Assembly (NCBI GenBank): GCA_051656605.1
Contig: JBOGCF010000007.1
Coordinates: 143,677-207,676 of the forward strand
Direction of reading: 5' to 3'
Source of the DNA: UBA12018 sp051656605
GTDB taxonomy: Bacteria; Bacteroidota; Bacteroidia; Bacteroidales; CAMTPD01
Length of the DNA: 64,000 nucleotides
Notes under the pieces: generated by a model
Databases searched by the model: none
What the model saw: the letters and a program-made list of their open reading frames with translations, nothing else
Told to the model about the DNA's origin: nothing
Translations under genes and position numbers: made by a program
Shown here: positions 45,021 through 54,482 of the stretch, piece after piece
How positions within the stretch are numbered: position 1 is the first letter of the stretch
How the letters are laid out: the number at the start of each line of letters is the position of its first letter

Positions 45021-45757
45021 AATTGTACTTGTGTAGTTTTTTTCGTTGCTATTATTTTTGCGCCATAGCCCATATTAATTGGCTCAATCTTTCTCATCAA
45101 GTCTAAGATCTGACCTTGACGTTTAAGCATGTATCCCGAGGGCTTTCCTGAATTCATTTTTATAGGATTGGGTAATGATGCTGCTATAAGAGCACATTGT
45201 GCTGCTGATAATTTTTGCGCAGTCGTTTTAAAGTGTGCTTGCGCAACAGCCTCAGCTCCGTATATTCCATTTCCCATTTCAATAGAATTTAAGTACACCT
45301 CCATTATTCGCTCTTTCGACCACATTAACTCAATCAAGAAAGTGAAATAAGCCTCAAATCCTTTTCGAATATAAGAACGCCCTGGCCAAAGAAATACATT
45401 CTTTGCTGTTTGCTGCGAAATAGTACTAGCTCCTCTAAGCCTCTTTCCTTGTTCTGCTGCCTCTCGAGCTTTCTCAATTTGATTGAAATCGAAACCCTGA
45501 TGTCGCAAAAAAAGATTGTCTTCAGAAGCAACAACAGCCATTGGCAAAAAGTGAGAAATCTGATCTATAGAGACCCAATGATGATCAAGCACAAGCTCTT
45601 TATTTTGCTGCCATTGCTCGAAAAGTCGAATAAACATCAATGGTGTATAATATATGGGCATGTATCGATACGCTAAAACAAACAATATACTAGAAAAGAA
45701 GAAAAGCAAGATGAGTTTCTTGCAAATCTGCAAGGTATCTAAAAGAAAATTTTTCAT
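44975..45757 (-). CDS. mtgA: Monofunctional peptidoglycan glycosyltransferase
   Basis: GT51 enzyme polymerising lipid II into glycan strands at the inner membrane. One N-terminal membrane helix precedes the GT51 domain: VASEDNLFLRHQGFD (catalytic Glu), RGASTISQQTAKN and KERIMEVYLNSIEMGNGIYG. No transpeptidase domain. I prefer the ATG at 45757 (MKNFLLDT, 260 residues) over 45781, because a full promoter with its -7 box at 45779-45786 would start transcription inside the longer version. Confidence 0.92.
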   Translation of the reverse strand: MKNFLLDTLQICKKLILLFFFSSILFVLAYRYMPIYYTPLMFIRLFEQWQQNKELVLDHHWVSIDQISHFLPMAVVASEDNLFLRHQGFDFNQIEKAREAAEQGKRLRGASTISQQTAKNVFLWPGRSYIRKGFEAYFTFLIELMWSKERIMEVYLNSIEMGNGIYGAEAVAQAHFKTTAQKLSAAQCALIAASLPNPIKMNSGKPSGYMLKRQGQILDLMRKIEPINMGYGAKIIATKKTTQVQLWKKYQLFLASILDE

Positions 45758-45778
45758 GAGTTTCGATAAATTTGAAAA

Positions 45779-45810
45779 CAAACTTAATCGGAACTCATGA
45801 AAAAATCAAA
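45779..45810 (-). promoter_or_regulatory. Bacteroidota-type promoter of mtgA-lipB
   Basis: On the minus strand TTTG (45807-45810), a 20-nt spacer and TAAGTTTG (45779-45786) fit the consensus. Initiation near 45772 gives a very short leader and decides the mtgA start codon at 45757. Confidence 0.75.
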
Positions 45811-45820
45811 CATTCTCCAT

Positions 45821-46543
45821 CTAATAATTAAGTGATGAATGCAATTTGTTGTACTTCACACGATCGAACCTAAAATACTGAGCTGCTCGATGCGCTACAT
45901 TCTGCTGTTTTTCTTCGAGAGGAACAATGTATTCTAACGATTTCATCTTCTTCTTGAAGTTTCTCACATCATAGACTTTGTTGTAAATTGCTTCATAAAC
46001 CCTTCTCAAGTCTAAAGCTGTGAATTTTGCCGGTAGAAACTCAAATACAATCGAATTGTCTTGATCTACCCAATTTCTTACTTCTCGGATAGCTTCTACC
46101 ACAATTTGCTCGTGATCAAATGGCAAGTTTGGAAGTTCGTCTATCGAACACCAAGAAACAGTTTGATTCTTTTCCAATGCCAACAGCCGCGTATTGAGCT
46201 TACATAAAGAAAGATAAGCAACGGTTATAATGCGATCAGCCTTCACATCGGTCGTCTTTTCTAACCACTTTACATCTTTCTCATTCTCCGTACGCTTCGG
46301 GGATCCGAAACATTTAAATTGCTTCAATGCAACTTTTTTTACACCAGTTGATTCTGTAAGAATTCGTTGGGCGGCTTCGTCCAAATCTTCATTCTTATAA
46401 ATCAAACTTCCAGGAAGCTTTCTTGTTTTCTCAATTTCTCGGTCATCGATATGAGTCAACAACACTTTAAATTTATTTTCAGAAAACCCAAGCAACACAC
46501 AATCCACAGATACATGTGGATATAATATTTTACCAATTTCCAT
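45821..46543 (-). CDS. NrtR-like transcriptional regulator (Nudix fold plus winged helix)
   Basis: A 240-residue protein with an N-terminal Nudix-fold domain (about 8-150) and a C-terminal winged helix (about 160-235, with FTALDLRRVYEAIYNKVYDVRNFKKKM), the NrtR/AraR arrangement. The Nudix box is degenerate: GSLIYKNEDLDEAAQRILTE lacks the RExxEE catalytic glutamates, so it should sense an ADP-ribose- or sugar-like ligand rather than hydrolyse it. It is divergent from trkH; candidate operator-like repeats lie between them. Target genes unknown. Confidence 0.87.
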   Translation of the reverse strand: MEIGKILYPHVSVDCVLLGFSENKFKVLLTHIDDREIEKTRKLPGSLIYKNEDLDEAAQRILTESTGVKKVALKQFKCFGSPKRTENEKDVKWLEKTTDVKADRIITVAYLSLCKLNTRLLALEKNQTVSWCSIDELPNLPFDHEQIVVEAIREVRNWVDQDNSIVFEFLPAKFTALDLRRVYEAIYNKVYDVRNFKKKMKSLEYIVPLEEKQQNVAHRAAQYFRFDRVKYNKLHSSLNY

Positions 46544-46624
46544 AATAGTGACACGTTTGATGCAAAAATATATAAATTTACAAATATTGCATACAAGCAG
46601 TACACAAATAATTTACAAAAAAAG

Positions 46625-46658
46625 CGTACAATCTAAATTTAGTTTTTAAGTTTGTACG
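46625..46658. promoter_or_regulatory. Candidate operator/promoter between regulator and trkH
   Basis: Inverted half-sites CGTACAA (46625-46631) and TTGTACG (46652-46658) flank a perfect palindrome CTAAATTTAG (46633-46642). The right half-site overlaps a -7-like TAAGTTTG (46647-46654) reading toward trkH. A regulator-binding role is inferred from symmetry and position alone. Confidence 0.4.
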
Positions 46659-46724
46659 AACAGAATATGATAATTCAATAGAGAAATAATAGCCAAACAA
46701 AAGCCATGCTTAATTATAAGCGTT

Positions 46725-48551
46725 ATGAAAAATATTCGAAACATGATCTTTAAGATCAAGAAATCATTGAATAAATTAAGAGACACGATTATATCTTCAT
46801 CTGAAATATTCCTTTTAATTGCTTCAGTCACATCAATATTTACTATAATTTATCGTTTAGGTTTCGGAGGTACAGCTGAAGATGTCATGCTGCTGCACCG
46901 AATCAATTTTTTTATCCTTCTCACATTTTTAGTAGGACTAACCGGTAGATATATCATTAATTATAAAGATATTATTCTCGAGCGACTTCTCTATATCGAT
47001 CTCACACTATATGTACTTATCATAGGTACATTAATAAGTGGATATCTATTTCGAGATGAAGTAATGCATAATCTTCCTTTTCTTTCATTTTTTACAGCTC
47101 CTGCATTTGTAAATCTTCTGTTATTTACAGTAAGTACAACATGTTTATCTCGTCAATTATTTGAAGTTATCAAGCTTAATATTCGACCTTCAAGATTATT
47201 TATTTCAAGCTTTTTATTTGTGATACTTGTGGGTGCTGGATTATTAATGTTACCACAATCAACTCACACAAGCATAAGTATGATTGATGCATTATTTATG
47301 GCAACAACATCTGTTTGTGTAACAGGGCTTACGACAGTAGACGTTGCTTCAACATTTACACTTCATGGACAAATCATTTTATTATTTCTTATTCAGATTG
47401 GAGGAATAGGCGTCATGACATTTACGAGTTTCTTCGCTCTATCCTTTATGGGTAAGACCCAAATATCACATCAACTAATGCTGAAAGATATGCTAAATGA
47501 AGATAATCTAAATGGGTTATTTCAAACAATTGTATACATCATTCTAACCACTTTATTGATTGAAGGTGTTGGTGCATATTTAATTTGGCGGGAAATTCGT
47601 GGAGCATTACTAGGTGGGACCGGAGATGAAATATTTTATGCTATATTCCATTCTATATCGGCATTTTGTAATGCAGGAATTTCAACTCTGAGTGGGAATT
47701 TATATGACCCTCTTGTAAGACACAATTATGGACTTCATTTCTGGATAGCGATTTTAATTATATTAGGTGGCTTGGGATTTCCTATCGTATTTAATTATAT
47801 GAAACTCCTAAGACATGCTGTAATAAATGCAATAAAAATAGCGTTAGGCATTCAAAAACGGTACAAACACATGCCGTTTATCATCAATATACACACTCGA
47901 ATTGTAATGAATACCACAATCATTTTACTTGTTGTCGGAACCATTTTATATTACATCACCGAACAGCACAACACTTTAGAAGGAATGAACACTAAACAGC
48001 AACTAATCACATCTTTCTTCGGATCTGTTACGCCTCGCACAGCTGGCTTCAACACTGTAGATATGGGATTACTTTCTAATGGTACTTTAATTCTCACGTG
48101 CATACTAATGATCATCGGAGCCTCCCCCATGTCGACCGGTGGAGGTATTAAAACGAGTACATTTGCTATTGCTCTTATAGCCTCGTTGAATTTTGCAAAA
48201 AACAAAGAAAAACTAGAACTATATAGACGAGAAATAATGCCATCTACAATAAGGCGTGCATTTGTAATTATCATGTTCTATATGATATGGATCTGTATTG
48301 CTTCATTTTTATTATCAATTGCTGAAAAAGATAAACCAATCTTCGCATTAGTTTTTGAGGTAATTTCAGCACTTGGCACTGTAGGATTGAGTCTAAATCT
48401 CACACCCACTCTCTCGGAGTTTAGTAAGATTCTTATCATTCTAACTATGTTTATCGGTCGCATTGGTGTATTCATGTTTATCAGTAGTTTCTTAAAGGAA
48501 ACTACTCCGTCAAAATATAATTATCCGAAAGATAGTTTACTACTAGGATAA
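46725..48551 (+). CDS. trkH: TrkH-type potassium transporter subunit
   Basis: Membrane subunit of K+ uptake. 608 residues, longer than E. coli TrkH because of an N-terminal extension with about four extra helices (residues about 25-150). The core from about 155 carries TrkH/KtrB selectivity-filter loops: TTSVCVTGLTTVD, SAFCNAGISTL, TPRTAGFNTVD and the final ALGTVGLSLN. The intermediate SPMSTGGGIKTSTFA segment is intact. The regulatory NAD-binding subunit follows 38 nt downstream. Confidence 0.93.
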   Translation: MKNIRNMIFKIKKSLNKLRDTIISSSEIFLLIASVTSIFTIIYRLGFGGTAEDVMLLHRINFFILLTFLVGLTGRYIINYKDIILERLLYIDLTLYVLIIGTLISGYLFRDEVMHNLPFLSFFTAPAFVNLLLFTVSTTCLSRQLFEVIKLNIRPSRLFISSFLFVILVGAGLLMLPQSTHTSISMIDALFMATTSVCVTGLTTVDVASTFTLHGQIILLFLIQIGGIGVMTFTSFFALSFMGKTQISHQLMLKDMLNEDNLNGLFQTIVYIILTTLLIEGVGAYLIWREIRGALLGGTGDEIFYAIFHSISAFCNAGISTLSGNLYDPLVRHNYGLHFWIAILIILGGLGFPIVFNYMKLLRHAVINAIKIALGIQKRYKHMPFIINIHTRIVMNTTIILLVVGTILYYITEQHNTLEGMNTKQQLITSFFGSVTPRTAGFNTVDMGLLSNGTLILTCILMIIGASPMSTGGGIKTSTFAIALIASLNFAKNKEKLELYRREIMPSTIRRAFVIIMFYMIWICIASFLLSIAEKDKPIFALVFEVISALGTVGLSLNLTPTLSEFSKILIILTMFIGRIGVFMFISSFLKETTPSKYNYPKDSLLLG

Positions 48552-48589
48552 GCATTATAATCAGATATAATCAATTAACGTATCACGTT

Positions 48590-49276
48590 ATGAAAATAAT
48601 AGTTATTGGAATTGGCCACATGGGGATGGCTTTAGCTGAAAAATTCACAGCTCTGGGACATGAAGTGATTGCTGTCGACAGCGACTTCCATCGCATAGAA
48701 ACGCTAAAAAACTCTGTATCAGCCTCAATTTGTTTAAACACTACCGACGAAAGCGCATTAAAGATGCTTCCTCTTAAAGATGTCGATGTCGTATTTGTCA
48801 CATTTGGAAAAGACTTTGGTATTTCCATTCAAACTGTGGCAATTCTAAAGAAACTACATGTTTCAAATATTATTGTGCGCGCCACTAGTAAACTTCATGA
48901 AACTGTGTTGCGTTCTATCGGAATTAATCAAATCTTGACTCCAGAACTTGATTATGCCAACATGATTGCAAATCAGTTCTTAATGGGTAGTTTGTTCAAA
49001 GAATGGATAAAAATAACAGATCAACATGCTATCTATAAAATTAAGGCACCTGCTATTCTTGTTGGCCAAACACTTGAAGACATTGATTTAGAGCATGATT
49101 TCAATTTACGTCTAGTATGTATTGAGCGCGAAAAAACGAGTGTTAATGTTATTGGTATTACTCATAAACAAAAATACGTAGTGGAAAAAATAGACAACTC
49201 AACAATCATTGAAGACAAAGACATCCTTAATCTCTTTGGAAACAGCAACGATATTTTGAAATTAACTAAGATATAG
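48590..49276 (+). CDS. trkA: TrkA/KtrA-type K+ uptake regulatory subunit
   Basis: Cytoplasmic RCK protein gating TrkH. 228 residues: an RCK_N Rossmann domain with IGIGHMGMALAEKFTALGHEV (GxGxxG near residue 6) and VDSD acidic end of strand 2, then an RCK_C domain (about 145-225). A single RCK pair marks it as KtrA-like rather than the double-length E. coli TrkA. Operon with trkH. Confidence 0.93.
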   Translation: MKIIVIGIGHMGMALAEKFTALGHEVIAVDSDFHRIETLKNSVSASICLNTTDESALKMLPLKDVDVVFVTFGKDFGISIQTVAILKKLHVSNIIVRATSKLHETVLRSIGINQILTPELDYANMIANQFLMGSLFKEWIKITDQHAIYKIKAPAILVGQTLEDIDLEHDFNLRLVCIEREKTSVNVIGITHKQKYVVEKIDNSTIIEDKDILNLFGNSNDILKLTKI

Positions 49277-49285
49277 GAAGTAATC

Positions 49286-49332
49286 ATGCATTGAATAATG
49301 ACGATTAAACATCATACATTTATTCAATGCAT
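49286..49332 (+). terminator. Stem-loop after trkA
   Basis: A perfect 13-bp inverted repeat ATGCATTGAATAA (49286-49298) with TTATTCAATGCAT (49320-49332), starting 9 nt after the trkA stop. It is AT-rich and has no clear U tract, so it may be a weak terminator or RNA end structure. The rest of the gap to 49583 shows no gene or full promoter. Confidence 0.5.
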
Positions 49333-49583
49333 ATTCACTTATACACACCCTACTCTTCTTTGTTGATACACTCTCTTTTACAGCAATCAATTTTCATTTA
49401 ATCAATTTGAACAAGTATTCTGTGAATTAATTTTACTGATCTAAATCAATGTGAATAACCAAATTTCAATAATTTAAACCTTAGCCATCATCCCTTCATT
49501 AAACAAATGCTATAATAAGTGGGTTTTATAAGAAATTATCTTTACTGAATAGAGTATTTATAGCATATAATAGATAAAAGGAG

Positions 49584-51044
49584 ATGAAACAATTTCTGCT
49601 TATTTCAGCTATTCTACCTTTTTGTTCTTTCTGTCTTCAAGCACAAAGTACTTCGTTATCGTTCGAAGATGCTTTACAAATGCTGAATAACAAGAACAAA
49701 GATGTAAAAATAGCAGAACAAGGAATAGAAAGTGCACGCAAGCAGCGTGATATAATGAATGCTACATGGTATCCAATGATTGGAGCTACCGGTATGTATG
49801 TACACACATCAAATGACATTGCCGTAAAAGAACCCTTAAGCGGCATTACGAATCCAATAAAAGATGTAGTACATGAATTTTTACCCAACGATCAAATCAT
49901 TTCCGGACTATTAGACAAGCTAGGAGCACAAACCCTGTCTTTAACACTTCTCCCTCAGAATATGAGCACGATAGATGCTACACTTGCTTGGCCAATTTTT
50001 ACCGGAGGAAAACGCTATTTTGCATCAAAAATAGGTAGATCTCTGATCAATGCAGCTGAAATAAATAAACAGCAAACTATATCAGAAGTACAAACCCTGC
50101 TAGTAGAACGATACTTTGGTCTGAGACTACAAAAAAGCATACAAGATATTCGAGAAGAAACTCTTAAATCGCTCGAACATCACTACAGAAATGCTGTCGC
50201 TCTAGAACAAAATGGCATGATAAATAGAGCAGAACTTCTGGTTGCACAAGTAAGTAAAGACGAGGCAAAAAGAGAACTTTCAGCATCTAACAAAGATGTT
50301 GCTGTTACACTTGAGGCCTTAAAAGCTTGTATATATATGGAAGAAGCAGAGGATATAACTACAACTACCCCTCTATTTATCAATCAAGAAATACCATCTC
50401 TTGAGTATTTTCAAAATTTGATGCATGCAAACAACTATATAATTCAAGGGTTGAATGTAAAACAACAAATGGCAAAACAAGCCATAAAAATTGAAGAAGC
50501 AGGCTACTTACCCAATATTGCTTTAATGGGTAAACAAACACTATATGCTCATCAAGTTCCTAAAAACTTACTACCTCGTACAATGATAGGAGTAGGTTTC
50601 ACCTGGAATATTTTTGATGGTTTAGCTCGCGAAAAGAAAATCAGACAAGCTAAAATAAACTCATACACGTTAGATCTTGGTAAAGATAAAGCCAAAACAG
50701 ACTTAAATGTAGGAGTTGAAAAGCTATATACCGAACTTCAAAAGGCCATTGATAATGTACAAGCATTAAAAAGTAGCTTAGAGTTAACTGTGGAACTAGT
50801 AAGAATTCGAGAAAAAGCCTTTCAAGAAGGCATGGCAACGTCAACCGAAGTTGTAGACGCAGAAGTGATGCTTTCTAAAATCAAAGTAGCCTATATGTTA
50901 GCTTTTTATGAATATGATGTAGCATTAATGAATCTACTGTCGATTTGCGGTGCTCCACAAGAATTTCATGATTTCAAAGCTAATGGTATTACTGAAACAG
51001 CTTTAATCTCATCAATAACAAACAACGACAAGAATAACAACTAA
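49584..51044 (+). CDS. TolC-family outer-membrane efflux protein
   Basis: A 486-residue outer-membrane channel with a signal peptide (about 1-20, FCLQAQ) and two OEP repeats rich in long helices (about 25-250 and 260-470). Typical strings are SFEDALQMLNNKNKDVK at the N-terminus and VGVGFTWNIFDGLAREKKIRQA-like segments in the second repeat. First gene of an export operon followed by HlyD, two ABC-2 permeases and a GH2 enzyme. Confidence 0.92.
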   Translation: MKQFLLISAILPFCSFCLQAQSTSLSFEDALQMLNNKNKDVKIAEQGIESARKQRDIMNATWYPMIGATGMYVHTSNDIAVKEPLSGITNPIKDVVHEFLPNDQIISGLLDKLGAQTLSLTLLPQNMSTIDATLAWPIFTGGKRYFASKIGRSLINAAEINKQQTISEVQTLLVERYFGLRLQKSIQDIREETLKSLEHHYRNAVALEQNGMINRAELLVAQVSKDEAKRELSASNKDVAVTLEALKACIYMEEAEDITTTTPLFINQEIPSLEYFQNLMHANNYIIQGLNVKQQMAKQAIKIEEAGYLPNIALMGKQTLYAHQVPKNLLPRTMIGVGFTWNIFDGLAREKKIRQAKINSYTLDLGKDKAKTDLNVGVEKLYTELQKAIDNVQALKSSLELTVELVRIREKAFQEGMATSTEVVDAEVMLSKIKVAYMLAFYEYDVALMNLLSICGAPQEFHDFKANGITETALISSITNNDKNNN

Positions 51045-51062
51045 TAAACAGATTATACAATC

Positions 51063-52061
51063 ATGATAAAGACAAAATCAGCAATGACTATTGCATTCAT
51101 TGTAGTTCTTGCAATAATTGCCATCGTTTCTGTAATCGGAATCGTTTCTCTAGATAAAAAATCGATTGTGCTTCAAGGACAAATTGAAACCGATCAGATA
51201 CGTATTTCGGGCAAACTTCCCGGAAGAATTGAAAAATATCTTGTTGAAGAAGGTCAATATGTAAAGGCCGGAGATACACTTGTTGTTATTTCTAGCCCCG
51301 AAGCTCACGCAAAATACTTCCAAGCACAATCTATGGAAGATGTAGCCAAGGCACAGAATCAGAAAGTGGACCGCGGCACACGCGAACAAATTAAAAAGTC
51401 ATTTTTTGAATTATGGCAAAAGACAAAAGCAGATCTAAATCTAGCCACAAAGACGCATCAACGTATCGAAAAGCTATATAGTGAAGGTGTTGTTACACAA
51501 CAAAAGCGAGATGAAGTAGAGGCTTTATACCAAAGTGCTATTGCAGCTGAGAAAGCAGCAAGCTACCAATATCAAATGGCTGTAGACGGAGCACAGGTTG
51601 AAGATAAAGAAGCTGCGCAATCTCTTGTAAATGTTGCCAAAGGTAGTGTCGAAGAAGTACAAGCGATTCTTTCCGATAGTAAACTAGTTGCTCCAGCAGA
51701 TGGTGAAATCTCACAGAAATACCTTAAAGTAGGCGAACTTGCCGGTCAAGGTGCTCCAATTATGAATCTTGTAGTCTTAGAAAACGCATATGTCATATTC
51801 AATGTTCGCGAAGACTATATGCCACATTTTAAAATGGGTGATATCATTAAAGGAGATGTACCAGCTTTAGCATTAAAAGACGTTGAGTTTAAAATTAATT
51901 ACATCAGCCCTCTCGGGAGTTTTGCAACGTGGAAATCGACAAAACAAAGTGGTAGTTACGACATGAAAACATTCGAAATTCATGCTCACCCTACCCAACC
52001 GGTAGAAAACCTTCGTCCCGGAATGTCTGTACTTACCACATTGACTAATGCAAAGAAATAA
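51063..52061 (+). CDS. HlyD-family periplasmic adaptor
   Basis: 332-residue membrane fusion protein with one N-terminal membrane anchor (about 9-30). The first lipoyl half is GRIEKYLVEEGQYVKAGDTLVV. A coiled-coil hairpin with a charged region (about 80-200), the second lipoyl half LVAPADGEISQKYLKVGE and a beta-barrel region follow. It connects the upstream TolC-like channel to the downstream permeases. 18 nt after the TolC gene; no lipobox. Confidence 0.92.
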   Translation: MIKTKSAMTIAFIVVLAIIAIVSVIGIVSLDKKSIVLQGQIETDQIRISGKLPGRIEKYLVEEGQYVKAGDTLVVISSPEAHAKYFQAQSMEDVAKAQNQKVDRGTREQIKKSFFELWQKTKADLNLATKTHQRIEKLYSEGVVTQQKRDEVEALYQSAIAAEKAASYQYQMAVDGAQVEDKEAAQSLVNVAKGSVEEVQAILSDSKLVAPADGEISQKYLKVGELAGQGAPIMNLVVLENAYVIFNVREDYMPHFKMGDIIKGDVPALALKDVEFKINYISPLGSFATWKSTKQSGSYDMKTFEIHAHPTQPVENLRPGMSVLTTLTNAKK

Positions 52062-52065
52062 AATC

Positions 52066-53244
52066 ATGAATCATAGAGATAAAGGCCTATGGACAGTATT
52101 CAAACGCGAATGTGGAAGAATACAATCCCGAAGATTATATTTCGGAGTTTGTATTTTTCTACCATTGCTTTGTATATTTTTCATGGCTACCATCTTTAGT
52201 ACTGGTATTATGACCGACCTACCCATTGGCATTGTTGATCAAGATAATACGCAAACATCACGTAGTGTAATCAGAAATATCGACGCTACATCATCCATGC
52301 ATGTTGCACATATCTATTCTGATATAGAAACAGCAAGACAAAACATGGACGATAAAAAGATCTATGGTTATATTATCATACCACAAAACTTTGAGCAAGA
52401 TGTATTTGGTTTTCGGTCTCCAACCATATCATACTATTATCATTATGCATTACTTACAGTAGGATCTACCTTATTTGCCGAAATGACAGTACTACTAAAG
52501 AGTGTTGCAGCTGTCCCAATCTTAAGCCAAGGGCAAGCAATGGGTATGTCAAATCAAGATATAATGTCTGTACTTATGCCGGTAAGCGTAGACAACCACC
52601 CATTATTTAATCCAGCATTAAATTATGTGACATACCTAAGCACCATATTCGTATTTGTGCTTCTTCAAATTTTGATAATTCTTACAACTGTATATGTAAT
52701 TGGTATTGAGCTAAAATACAACACATCACATGAATGGTTAAGAGCATCGGGAAATAACATAGTATTTGCTGTATTCGGCAAACTATTACCTTATACAATC
52801 ATGTTTACAATTATGGGGATTTTTACGAATGTCGTGCTTTTCTCATTCTTGAAGATACCATTGCCATGCGGATATTGGCCTGTAAATATTGCTGCATTCT
52901 TATTGGTAATATCATATCAATGTCTCGGACTAATGATATTCTCCGTATTTCCATTACTAAAGATAATCATTAGTGGAGCTTCCTTATTCGGATCATTAGG
53001 AGCAACGCTTGCCGGAGTTACATTTCCAGTAGAATCAATGCCACCTGTTATACATGGTTTGTCGTACATATTCCCAATCCGACACTTCGTGGTTATTTTT
53101 CAAAATGCAATTTATGGCGATAACGGATTCTACTATGTATGGCAAAACTATGCAGGAATGTTTATCTATTGTATACTTGCAATACTTACACTTCCTCTGC
53201 TCAAAAAAGAACTGATCTATCGATATTTTCAAACAAAGAAATAA
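52066..53244 (+). CDS. ABC-2 type transporter permease 1
   Basis: 392-residue inner-membrane permease of the YhiH/YbhS-like ABC-2 class. One N-terminal helix, a large periplasmic domain (about 45-190, with PIGIVDQDNTQTSR), then five or six helices in the second half. ATG at 52066 is chosen because the adaptor stop is at 52059-52061 and the upstream frame overlaps it. Its stop codon overlaps the next gene's start (TAATG). No ATP-binding subunit lies in the operon. Confidence 0.9.
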   Translation: MNHRDKGLWTVFKRECGRIQSRRLYFGVCIFLPLLCIFFMATIFSTGIMTDLPIGIVDQDNTQTSRSVIRNIDATSSMHVAHIYSDIETARQNMDDKKIYGYIIIPQNFEQDVFGFRSPTISYYYHYALLTVGSTLFAEMTVLLKSVAAVPILSQGQAMGMSNQDIMSVLMPVSVDNHPLFNPALNYVTYLSTIFVFVLLQILIILTTVYVIGIELKYNTSHEWLRASGNNIVFAVFGKLLPYTIMFTIMGIFTNVVLFSFLKIPLPCGYWPVNIAAFLLVISYQCLGLMIFSVFPLLKIIISGASLFGSLGATLAGVTFPVESMPPVIHGLSYIFPIRHFVVIFQNAIYGDNGFYYVWQNYAGMFIYCILAILTLPLLKKELIYRYFQTKK

Positions 53245-54482
53245 TGAAGAATCTATTCACATACATACGAAACTGGTTACGAGACATGGGCGAAATTATC
53301 ACCTTGGAGTTTCGTGCTTTAATTACCAACCCTGGAGCATTAATCATTATGTTGGGAGGTACACTATTATATGGAATACTCTATAATTACATGTATGGAC
53401 CCAATGTTATTCACAATACCCCTATAGCCATTGTTGACGAATCGCGCACAGCAACTAGTCGAGAGTTTTCGAGAATGTTAAATGCAACTAGCGATGTGAA
53501 AGTAATCACAAACGATATCGGGTTTGAGCAAGCAAAAGAGCTGATGAAGTCTCACGACATCAAGGGTATTGTGTACTTCCCTCGTGAATTTGAAAAGGAG
53601 ATAGCTCGTGGTGAGCAAACAACAGTTTGTGTTTATGCAACAACCTCTGCATTCTTATACTATGAATCTGTTAGTCAAGCTGTAGCAAACTGTGCCTTAG
53701 CAATGGGCGATAAAATAAAAGTTGAAAAAATAGGTTCTATAGATGCACCAAAAGAATCTCAACTTGCACAAGTACAAGGGATCAATGTAGTCGGAACAGC
53801 AGTATTTAACCATACAGAAGGTTATGGTGACTACCTTGTTCCACAAGTTATGTTATTAGTTCTCTATCAAACACTTGTTATCGGGATTGGTATCCTTGCC
53901 GGAACACAACGAGAAAAAAACAAAGGCGAACTACTTTCTCGCAAAGCAACAAGCAAACGTGGAGTTATGCGAATTGTTTTGGGTAAAAGCATTTGCTATT
54001 TAATCGTATATGGCATCATCAGTTTATTCATTATCGGATTCATCCCTTTTCTTTTTGATTTACCCAACAGGGCTTCAGGATTGAACATTGTCGCTTTTAT
54101 GATTCCTTTCTTACTTGCAACAACGTTTATAGGCATTTGCCTTTCTGTTTTATTTCATTCTGAAGAATCACCATTACTGCTTATCGTATTTTCTTCTGTG
54201 CCTCTTTTATTCTTAGCAGGTACCTCCTATCCTTTCGAGTTACTTCCATGGTACTGGAGAATCTTTCACTACATAATCCCTGCACCATTGGCAACAATGG
54301 CTTTTGTAAAATTAAATTCAATGGGTGCAGAATTTAGTCAAATCAAAATGGAATATATAACTTTGTGGATACAAACATTCGTGTATTTTGTTTTAGCCCT
54401 ATTTGCATATTCGTACAATATTAAGCAAATAAAAAAAGCAAATGCCATGAAAGCAACAAATTCACAAAAGACTAACACATGA
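53244..54482 (+). CDS. ABC-2 type transporter permease 2
   Basis: 412-residue paralogue-like partner of the preceding permease, same layout: one N-terminal helix, a periplasmic domain beginning NTPIAIVDESRTATSREF, then several helices. The two probably form a heterodimer exporting a substrate through the HlyD/TolC conduit. ATG at 53244 shares a base with the previous stop (TAATG), so earlier in-frame starts are rejected. It overlaps the GH2 gene by 4 nt (ATGA). Confidence 0.9.
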   Translation: MKNLFTYIRNWLRDMGEIITLEFRALITNPGALIIMLGGTLLYGILYNYMYGPNVIHNTPIAIVDESRTATSREFSRMLNATSDVKVITNDIGFEQAKELMKSHDIKGIVYFPREFEKEIARGEQTTVCVYATTSAFLYYESVSQAVANCALAMGDKIKVEKIGSIDAPKESQLAQVQGINVVGTAVFNHTEGYGDYLVPQVMLLVLYQTLVIGIGILAGTQREKNKGELLSRKATSKRGVMRIVLGKSICYLIVYGIISLFIIGFIPFLFDLPNRASGLNIVAFMIPFLLATTFIGICLSVLFHSEESPLLLIVFSSVPLLFLAGTSYPFELLPWYWRIFHYIIPAPLATMAFVKLNSMGAEFSQIKMEYITLWIQTFVYFVLALFAYSYNIKQIKKANAMKATNSQKTNT

